NCBI GenBank assembly: GCA_020205615.1
Contig: CM035168.1
Location: 122,907,573 to 122,971,572, forward strand
DNA length: 64,000 nucleotides
Source: Panax quinquefolius
Taxonomy: Eukaryota; Streptophyta; Magnoliopsida; Apiales; Araliaceae
Direction: 5' to 3'
The number at the start of each line of letters is the position of its first letter. Positions within the stretch are counted from its first letter, which is position 1. The notes under the pieces are model-generated. The model was given only the letters and a program-made list of their open reading frames with translations, searched no databases and had not been told where the DNA came from. A program made the position numbers and the translations under genes. Shown piece after piece: positions 55,930 through 64,000 of the stretch.

Positions 55930-56300
55930 CATGAAGAGAATCATTGTTATTCCATTGCTTATTATTCTCGTTGGAATAACTTTGTATAAGTGGTTTACCC
56001 TATACTTGGTGACATTCTTCTATTATTCTCATTGGAACATCCCGCTCTCTGTGTGTTTTACACACCGGACCGGTTCCGCTTTTTTATCATTCTGTTGGAA
56101 CATCCTCGCTCAGGTGTTTTACACCGGACCGGTTCCGCCTTTTATTATTATTTGGAATATCCTATCTCGTGTTTTACACCCGGATCCGGTTCCATCTTTA
56201 TTATAATGTTGGAACATCCCGCTTGCGGTGAATTTCACCGACTCGTTCCGTTATTTATTATTCGTTGAATAACTCCGTCTGCATGCGGTCTATCGCATTT
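55930..56300 (+). repeat. LTR-internal minisatellite of family C
   Basis: Units of about 60-70 bp: ttattctc(g/a)ttggaacatcc, then gtgttttacaccgga and ccggttccgctttt. The open frames across this stretch come from the repeat and are not genes. Confidence 0.85.
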
Positions 56301-56603
56301 GCACGGTGATTTCTTTTGTTATTCCATTCTTTATTATACCCAAATAAGTTAAAACTTTGACTTTATACTCCATGAAATTAGTAGAATATCCTCGATATTT
56401 GCGTTTCATCCAAGATCTTTTCATGGAAATATTCTTCCGATCATTCTTGAATTTTACTCTCACAAAACAAAGATCACGTCGATAATTTGGACGTTCATAA
56501 TTCCCGGATAAAATAATTCTTGAACTTGTTTTATTGAATTCTTATATCATTGTCATCATCCTCATGTTTATATTTTTTTGAAAGTCATCGTGGGCTTCAG
56601 AAG

Positions 56604-59057
56604 TGCGAGACCCCAAATTTTATCAATAAAGATTTAAATTTTGTCAAAATAATTTTTTAATATTATGGTGTGAATTTGAGATAATATTATAGTGTGGGTA
56701 GATTTATAAATTTTGCAAAGTATGCAAGTGGTTATATTATATTCGATTGGCCTGGGAATATTCGGTTTAGCAGGAATATTCGCATAACTACCAATCATTG
56801 GTGGACCCCATAATGTAATTATCATTTGATCGAGAAAACGACAAAAAATATTTTATCGAAATAACTACGGAAGTTTTACCGTGTTTATCGCTGAACTACT
56901 CCTAGAGTAAAAGTATAAAGAATACGTGGTCGCATAAGAAACACACACCAGATCGATTATCGATGCTTATGTGAGAAGTCACCTTTGATTCCATTATCAC
57001 GATTAATAATATGAATTATTATAATGATAACGACGCTTTTGTTTTATTCAGATTATTAACGTAATAAAATGTAAACATCTTTTATATAAAATAGAATACT
57101 TTATTAAAGTTATTCTATAAATGTAATATATTATATTTTATTACGCATAGTGTTGTATAATGTTGCATAAGTTGTTTTTATATAGATTGCATGCGTATAA
57201 GGTTTCAGATAAGAAATGTTTTTATATAAATAATATATTATATTTTATTTAAAAGATTTTTCTTTAAATATGGACCGCCGATTAAAGTAAATCAACTGGA
57301 CCGCTCATGGATTAGTTATTACGCATTCCATTTTCCTATAAATAAGCTCATTCCTTCATTATTTTCTTATTTAATTCATCAAACTCTAAAGAGAGAAATT
57401 ATAGAGAGTTTATAGAGAGAAAATTATAGAAAGAAGAAGAGTATTTCGCTACTACACTACTTCTATATTCGCCTTTTTTACTGTAAGGGTGTTATTCTTT
57501 CTTCTTCAAGAGAACTTCGTTATTCCATTCATTATTATTCTCGTTGAATAACTCGTAAAAGTGGTATACCCTATACATAACCTCAGATACATGCAGATAC
57601 CCTATACTTGGTGAAATCCTTATGTTATTCCATTCTTATTTATTCTCATTGAATAACTCAGATACGCGCCGGTTTACCCTATACTTGGTGACATTCTTCT
57701 ATTATTCTCGCTGAACATCCGTCTCGCAGTGTTTTACACCGGACCGGTTCCGCTTTTATTATTCTCGCTGAACATCCTGCTCTGTGTGTTTTACACCGGT
57801 TCCGCTTTTTTATCCATTGAACATCCTCGCTCAGGTTTATCATTCCGCTGAATATCCTTTATCATTCTCGTTGAATATCCTATTCGCAGTGTTTTACACC
57901 GGATCCGGGTTCCATCTTTATTATTCTCGTTGAACATCCCGTCGATGTGAATTTCACCGACCGTTCCGTTATTATTATTCTCGTTGAATAACCCGCTTGG
58001 CGCTAAGCACCGCATGCATGGTGATTTCTTTTGTTATTCCATTCTTTATTATACCCAAATGGTTAAAACTTTGACTTCTATACTCCATGAAATTAGTAGA
58101 ATATCCTCGATATTTCATGTTTCATCCAAAGATCTTTTCATGGAAATATTCTTCCGATCATTCTTGAATTTTACTCTACTAAACAAAGATCATGTCGATA
58201 ATTGGACGTTAATAATTCATGGATTAAATAATTTTGAACTTGTTTTATTGAATTATTATATGTCATTGTCATCATCCTCATGTTATATTATGTTATCTTC
58301 GCTTACGTGCATAGATGAACTTGAAGTATGATTATGACCTGTGGATCATTCTCAGATAATCACGACTTGATATAAATGATGTGACAAAAGTCCTCAAAGG
58401 GCCTCAGAATGTTGATGGATAGTTTTTGGTATGATTATGACCTGTAGGTGATTCTAAGATAGTCATGACCATTGATAATTTGATGAAAATCCTCGACCGT
58501 GGTATGTGGATGATTAGATGTGGTGGTTTATTTATTGTCGAGTCTCAAATGATAAAAATTGATGAAAACCTTTTAAAACCTAAAAGATAGTAGATTTTAT
58601 TCTCTACTGACTTTTAATGGATCGCTTATTCCACCGCAGCTTAAACCGGTTGTCTATTGTATTTTATCGCTTTAACATCGTCAAGGCTAATGATAATTTA
58701 TTCTCGCATTATCTTAGTCATAATATTTCATCGGGCTAGTTGAGCTCACCTTTTCTTTCACCGTTTTCTTCGTGAAATGAGAGAATATACCGGGACGAGT
58801 CTGGGAACGTAAGTAATGGTCCGAGGATAAGATTAGTAGTCCTCACTATTTCGTGAAATAGTGTGATAATAGTTGTAATGAGGACTCCTTTCGAGTTTGT
58901 ATAATATCTAGTAGACAATATTTGTATTCAAACTCACAGCTTTATGTGTCGATTGCATACATACATACGCTTATATTAGTAAGTTGTATTTGAATTTATG
59001 TACCATGTAAGTGGCGACCCAAGATGGGTGACGATACCTAATTTTGGGGGCGCCACA
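56604..59057 (+). repeat. 5' LTR of family B element
   Basis: 2,454 bp from tgcgagaccccaaatttt to ttttgggggcgccaca. It is the inverse of the solo LTR at 40456-45588 (for example ccatgaaattagtagaatat and ttgaattttactct blocks). It contains a minisatellite at 57520-57970. Confidence 0.85.
57520..57970 (+). repeat. LTR-internal minisatellite of family B
   Basis: Units carry ttattctcgttgaataac or ttctcgctgaacatcc followed by gtgttttacaccgg and a gttccgcttttatt block. Compared with family C, copies repeatedly show ttgaa or ctgaa where C has ttggaa. Confidence 0.85.
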
Positions 59058-59058
59058 G

Positions 59059-59072
59059 CTTGGTATCGTAGC
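59059..59072 (+). other. primer-binding site of family B element
   Basis: cttggtatcgtagc directly follows the LTR end gccaca. It is the tRNA-Met type site, with an extra base relative to family A. Confidence 0.7.
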
Positions 59073-59280
59073 TAGGATATGATCCCCGCTAAGATGTGAG
59101 ATAAGAACTAGAGGGAGAGCGGAAATTCCTTCGCTAAGATGACCTACCTAAGTTTATTTGGTATTTAATTGGTCACGTAGTATAGTGGATAATATGTGAT
59201 ATGTTAATTAACCCTTGTTTTTTGTTTCGAGAATGACATTTAGATGTTGTGAATAAGAATGAAGCTATGAGAGTGCGATA

Positions 59281-60150
59281 ATGAGTCATTTCAAACAAAA
59301 GGTAACGACCAACAACACGATAATAATCATATGGTGGCAGAACGACCATCGTAACAATGATAACCATCGTGGGAGAAATTATCATGCTAAGAATGGTAAC
59401 CACTTCTTGGTAATCATGGCAAAGATAATAGAAGTGGAAATTTCAAGAAGAGAAGGTCATTTAGCTCGATTTTGTGCGTGCACCAAAGTCAAGTCCAGTG
59501 GGACGGTGGCACCAAAGGCGGATATGGATAAAAACAAAGTCGGTGGTTTCATGAAGAGCGTTTTTCATGACTTCTTAAAAGCAAGTGAACCGAACGGTTA
59601 AGACTAAGTTAGTTAATTATTAAAATTCTCATAAGTCTATACCTTATAAGAGATAACCTGTTTCTACCCATTATTTTATCTCTCTTGCTTATGCTCAACG
59701 CTTAAATTTGATTCCAAGAAGTTAAACTTTGACTTATTGGTTGAAACTTCATAAGAGGAACCTTCGCTACCTCCACTATTTATTAATCTTGTTGTTTCAA
59801 ATAAACACTTTCACGCTAATTCGTCGATATTATCTCTTTGAAAATACTTGCCTTTGATGTGATTTTAGGAATCAATTGGTTAACTACTCATTATTCTTTT
59901 TTGTAAGGTTGTTAGCTTTCATATTCCTAACCAACCTCGTTATAATTAATTCAAAGTAACCAAACCACTAAAGTCAATCATTGTCATATCAAGCCATAAG
60001 TAAAGAGCCCCGATCCTTTCGTTGTTGACTTCCTTGTGTGGAATGCACCGCTTTACTTCTTCAGAAGGCGACATCGTGAATGAAGATGGCAAGTTTATAG
60101 GTATCATTGTGAGGTGCTATTCAGTTAAGGGATAGAAGTCACAGCTTGGT
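59281..60150 (+). pseudogene. gag-like and protease-region remnants
   Basis: A frame at 59281-59601 includes an asparagine/histidine-rich segment, then GHLARFC (a half zinc knuckle) and VKSSGT. After it, gtgattttaggaatcaattg gttaactactcatta and gttagctttcatattcctaa echo the family A protease-region sequence on the other strand (52610-52690). I found no catalytic protease motif here, and nothing downstream resembles RT. Confidence 0.6.
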
Positions 60151-61500
60151 ATCAATGTGACGACTATCCAAGTCTTGGATAAGAGTAAGCAGCTTTGAAT
60201 GATATTTCTATCATTAATAAATTTCTTGACGTATTGAAGAAGATTTCTAGCCTACCCTAGAGCGTGAAATCGAATTTTGTATTGATTCCCAAAGATAAAA
60301 AACCCATTTCTTAAACCTCAAATATTTCTTCAACTAAATGAATAGCTTTACGTGGTTTATGATGAAAGTCATAATAAAAGCATTGGAATAATGAAAATCA
60401 TGGGTATATGAAGTATTAGTAAGTTTTATGATGAGTTATGTTGGTTAGTATGTGAAAACATGAAAGTTTCTTAGAAATCACAAAGAGTTGAAAATCGATT
60501 TTGGTGAAAAACGAATATGAAATTCAATTGACCATATCTCCTATTATATTTTGAATTTTTGAGTGTGGTCAAGTCCTAGAGTTAGATCTATGAGTTACCT
60601 AACTAATCCAAGTGGAATTACTGGAAAAGGTGTTGTAGATTTTTGTGTGGACTGATTTTAGCAAAGGAGGCCAAAGCTGTAAATTTCGAAAATGCTACGC
60701 CAAAAATTTTAAGGGACTGTTTCGGCCACTTAAATTATGAGAAAAATTCTGGCCTTTTTGGGACATGAAAGTATATGGTATAAAGTACCTCCTGTCCAAA
60801 AATGAGCTCATTCTGACTTAAAATGAGCAAGTTATGACTATTTCAATATTTAGGTTTTTCCGACGAAAAACGCTATAACCGGAGTTCTATAACTCCGATG
60901 ACCATGAAATTTAAACTAGAAGCTCACGTTAACATGTGTAAGGTCCTGCCAAGATTTGGGAATTTTTGGAGTTAAACTTGAGGTAGCTAATTTCTTAAGG
61001 AATTAATTAGAAATTGATTTTTGAAAAATAGTAAATGAATTTTAAAAATTCGAGAAAAATATATTTTCATTATGGGACTATATTATGCTAAATCCCAGAA
61101 AAGAAATATTTTGGGACTGATTTGGTATTTTTCATGAAAATAGTTTAGTTACTTAACATATGAAAGTTAAATATGTTATGTGAAGTAACAAAGTTGAAAA
61201 TAGGATTTTATGGCTAGAGAATCCTATATAGTAGTATATGCATATTTTTTGATGAGGATTTGATAATTGGTGATGATATTTTATGAGTATGGCATTTTGA
61301 ATGATTAAATGCATTATATGGTAAAGCGTAAACAATCGAGATAAATTGTTTATAAATTTAAGAAGTGATTAAAATATTGTTATAATATTAATGATATTAG
61401 ATTATGAGATTATTAATGATTGATAACATGGGGATATTCTTGAAACTCGGATAAATTATATTATAAATGTTTAATATTTATCCTTTATCTCATTCGATTG
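60151..61500 (+). other. non-coding internal sequence of family B element
   Basis: No protein motif was seen. Sequence such as aaaaacgctataaccggagt with tctataactccgatgacc looks like LTR or UTR-type sequence of gypsy elements, so part of this stretch may be a further nested LTR whose borders I cannot fix. Confidence 0.45.
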
Positions 61501-61629
61501 ATTCTTTATATCATTATCCTCACGTTTATATTACGTTGAAAGTCATCTCGTGGCCTCAGTAGTAAGATAGATGGACTGGTATGATTATGACTGTGGATTG
61601 TTCTAAGATAATCATAACAGTAATTGAAA

Positions 61630-62345
61630 AACACAATTATCTTCGTCAGTAAGCATGGATAATTTGTGGGTACGGATATAATGAATACACAATTATCTTT
61701 CGTGTAAAGTATGGATAATTTGTGGTCGTGGATACTAATGAATACACAATTATCTTCGTCAGTAGTGCATGGATAATTTGTGGTCGCGATACTAATGAAT
61801 ATACACAATTATCTTCGCCGAAAGTATGGATAATTTGTGGTCGTGATACTAATGAATACACAATTATCGGCCGTAAAGGTATGGATAATTTGTGGTCGTG
61901 ATACTAATGAATACACAATTATCTTTCGTCGAAAAGTATGGATAATTTGTGGTCGTCGGATACTAATGAATACACAATTATCTTTCGCCGTAGTGCATGG
62001 ATAATTTGTGGTCGTGATACTAATGAATACACGATTATCTTCGGCCAGAAAGGTATGGATAATTGTGGTCGTGATACTAATGAATACACAATTATCTTCG
62101 CCGTAGTGCATGGATGGTCGTGATACTAATGAATACACAATGATCTATCTTGTGGTCGTCGGATTATGAATACACAATTATTCTTCGGTAGTGTATGGAT
62201 AATTTGTGGTCGGATACTAATGAATACACAATTATCTTCGTCAGAAGGTAATGGATAATTTGTGGTCGTGATACTAATGAATACACGATTATCTTTCGTC
62301 CGTAGAAGGTATGGATAATTCGTGGTCGTGATACTAATGAATATC
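61630..62345 (+). repeat. minisatellite of about 13 units, about 55 bp each
   Basis: The unit is atggataatttgtggtcgtg, then atactaatgaatacacaatt, then atcttcg and a variable 6-12 base spot. The main body is almost invariant; differences concentrate at cttcg(n)gta and ggtcg(n)gat. One unit (about 62140-62190) is shortened. Single copies related to the flanking gattatgacctgtgg sequence also occur at 58330-58500 in the 5' LTR. Confidence 0.9.
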
Positions 62346-62775
62346 CGGCCCAGTAAAGCGTGGATGATTCGATGATATGGATTAATTATCGAAATGAGTC
62401 TCAAAGAATGAAATATTAATTCATGGATGTGGTAAAAGTCATCTTCGTCAGAAGTGCATCGATAGATGATTTGGTATGATTACGACCACGGATTATTCTA
62501 AGATAATCACGATCAGAATTGAAAACACTAATATCCTTAGCCAAGAAAGGCATGGATAATTCACGGTCGTGGATACTATTGTCGAGTCTCAAAGATTATT
62601 GGTTTTACAGCTTATATATCTTTCATTCAGAAAGGCAAAAGATGAATTGTTAATGAATATCTTCGCTTCGGATTGCAAAGATGAATTTAATATTTTCAAC
62701 GATAAAGGTATTCAAGGTATCCTCACCTCTTTATCATATCGTGTACGCATTCTAATTTCGAGGGCTTAAATTCCA

Positions 62776-62787
62776 TAAGGAGGGAGA
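62776..62787 (+). other. polypurine tract of family B element
   Basis: ataaggagggaga sits directly before the LTR start (tcaggagacccc), as in family A. Confidence 0.7.
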
Positions 62788-64000
62788 TCAGGAGACCCCG
62801 TGATTTTATCAATAAAGATTTAAATTTTGTCAAAATAATTTTTTTAATATTATGGTGTGAATTTGAGATAATATTATAGTCAGGTGGGTAGATTTATAAA
62901 TTTTGCAAAGTATGCAAGTGGTTATATTATATTCGATTGGCTCTGGGAATATCTTGGCTTAGCAGGAATATTCAGATAACTACTCAATCATGGTGGACCC
63001 CATTAATGTAATTATCATTTGATCGAGAAAACGACAAAAATATTTTATCGAAATAACTATGAAGTTTTACCGTGGTTACCGCTGAACTACCTGTAGTAAA
63101 AGTACAAGAATACGTGTGGTCAGATAAGAAATACACCAGATCGATTATCGATGCTTATGTGAGAAGTCACCGCTTTGATTCCATTATCACGATTAATAAT
63201 ATGAATTATTATAATGATAACGACGCTTTTGTTTTATTCAGATTATTAACGTAATAAAATGTAAACATCTTTTTATATAAAATGTAATACTTTATTAAAG
63301 TTATTCTATAAATGTAATATATTATATTTTATTACGATATAGGTCAGCATATAGTTTTCATATAAGTTTTTGCATAGTATATTGTATAAAGGTTTCAGAT
63401 AGTAAAATGTTTTTATATAAATAGAATATATTATATTTTATTTAAAAGATTTTTTTTAAATATGGACCGCCGATTAAAGTAAATCAATCTGGACCGCTCA
63501 TGGATTAGTTACTACGCATTCCATTTTCCTATAAATAAGCTCATTCCTTCATTATTTTCATTTAATTCATTGAAACTCTAAGAGAGAGAAATTATAGAGA
63601 AGTTTAGAGAGAAAATTATAGAGAGTTAAAGAAGAAGAGTATTCTCGCTACTTCACTACTTCTATATTCATTTTTTTTTTTACTAGTAAGGGTGTTATTC
63701 TTTCTTCTTCGAAGAGAACTTCGTTATTCCATTCATTATTATTCGTTGAATAACTCGTAAAAGTGGTATACCCTATACATAACCTCAGATACGCGCAGAT
63801 ACCCTATACTGTGAAATCCTTATGTTATTCCATTCTTATTTATTCTCATTGAATAACTCAGATACGCTTAATTTACCCTATACTTGGTGACATTCTTCTA
63901 TTATTCTCGCTGAACATCCTTCTGTAGTGTTTTACACACCCGATCGGTTCCGCTTTTTATTATTCTCGCTGAACATCCTCGTCTCGTGTTTTTACACCGA
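62788..64000 (+). repeat. 3' LTR of family B element (partial, cut by window end)
   Basis: It matches the 5' LTR from 56604 onwards (tttatcaataaagatttaaa, tgcaagtggttatattatat, gatcgattatcgatgcttat) with scattered small indels, and is still inside the minisatellite at base 64000. Confidence 0.85.

Larger units (their letters stand above)
54837..56603 (+). mobile_element. family C LTR fragment (related to family B)
   Basis: It starts agaccctcacttttataaat, a family B-like LTR start (agaccccaaattttatcaat in B), and shares tttgcaaagtatgcaagt, caatcattggtggacccca and ttgagaaaacga blocks with B. It contains two arrays (55440-55632 and 55930-56300) and ends abruptly at the family B 5' LTR at 56604. 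No matching partner or internal region is visible in the window. Confidence 0.75.
56604..64000 (+). mobile_element. family B LTR retrotransposon, partial (non-autonomous or gutted), runs off the window
   Basis: 5' LTR 56604-59057, primer-binding site at about 59059, internal region of only about 3.7 kb, polypurine tract at about 62776-62787 and the first 1.2 kb of the 3' LTR. Gag zinc-knuckle-like and protease-region traces are visible, but no RT, RNase H or integrase motif was found. A further LTR-like block with a minisatellite occupies much of the internal region. It has inserted into a family C LTR. Confidence 0.8.

Noticed and set aside
61630..62345. CRISPR-like regular repeat array
   Set aside because: The repeats are directly adjacent with no unique spacers, no cas genes are present, and the DNA is plant nuclear.
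61506..62404. - strand ORFs with repeated NYPC/IIHTF peptides
   Set aside because: They are read-through of the 55-bp tandem array and shift frame between units.

Overview
The window is AT-rich plant nuclear DNA, almost certainly from a eudicot. It holds three intact multi-exon genes with canonical GT-AG introns, set among transposable elements. The protein families (a RABE/Rab8 GTPase, a WAT1/UMAMIT transporter and a type I inositol polyphosphate 5-phosphatase), the Stowaway-like MITEs, the Ty3/gypsy retroelements of Tat and chromovirus type, and a plastid rpoC1 fragment inside an intron all point to a flowering plant. I cannot name a species.

Layout. (1) 1-3.4 kb: AT-rich intergenic DNA with a Stowaway MITE, a TIR element, a foldback element and simple repeats. 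(2) 3.7-10.1 kb, + strand: RABE1/Rab8-type small GTPase, 8 coding exons, 216 aa, with insertions and tandem duplications in its introns. (3) 12.4-23.5 kb, + strand: one degenerate Tat-like Ty3/gypsy LTR retrotransposon with recognisable LTRs, gag, RT, RNase H and integrase remnants plus an antisense reading frame before the 3' LTR. It appears to have inserted into a Stowaway-like MITE. (4) 24.7-26.8 kb, + strand: WAT1-related (nodulin MtN21/EamA, UMAMIT) transporter, 7 coding exons, 387 aa, followed by a MULE-type MITE with a 10-bp target duplication. (5) 28.7-29.9 kb: a TIR-bounded element carrying an about 400-bp almost pure purine tract. (6) 32.0-36.9 kb, - strand: inositol polyphosphate 5-phosphatase, 8 coding exons, 506 aa, with a nuclear plastid rpoC1 fragment in intron 3. 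(7) 38.5-40.4 kb: small MITEs and foldbacks. (8) 40.5-64.0 kb: a nested stack of related long-LTR (about 2.5-2.8 kb) chromovirus-type elements: a solo LTR inside another LTR, one element on the - strand with gag-pro-RT-RH-INT remnants, a truncated third LTR, and a + strand element with gag-like and protease-region remnants but no recognised RT or integrase, whose 3' LTR runs off the window. Their LTRs carry internal minisatellite arrays, and a 13-unit array of about 55 bp lies at 61.6-62.3 kb.

The three genes are unrelated in function (vesicle traffic, transport, phosphoinositide signalling) and are not an operon or a recognised cluster. I found no convincing undescribed biological system. 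The most unusual items are the rpoC1 insertion, the antisense reading frame of the Tat element, the LTR-internal minisatellites, the polypurine element, and a pattern of short indels at fixed positions in otherwise near-identical repeats, which may be an assembly or base-calling artefact tied to the TE regions.
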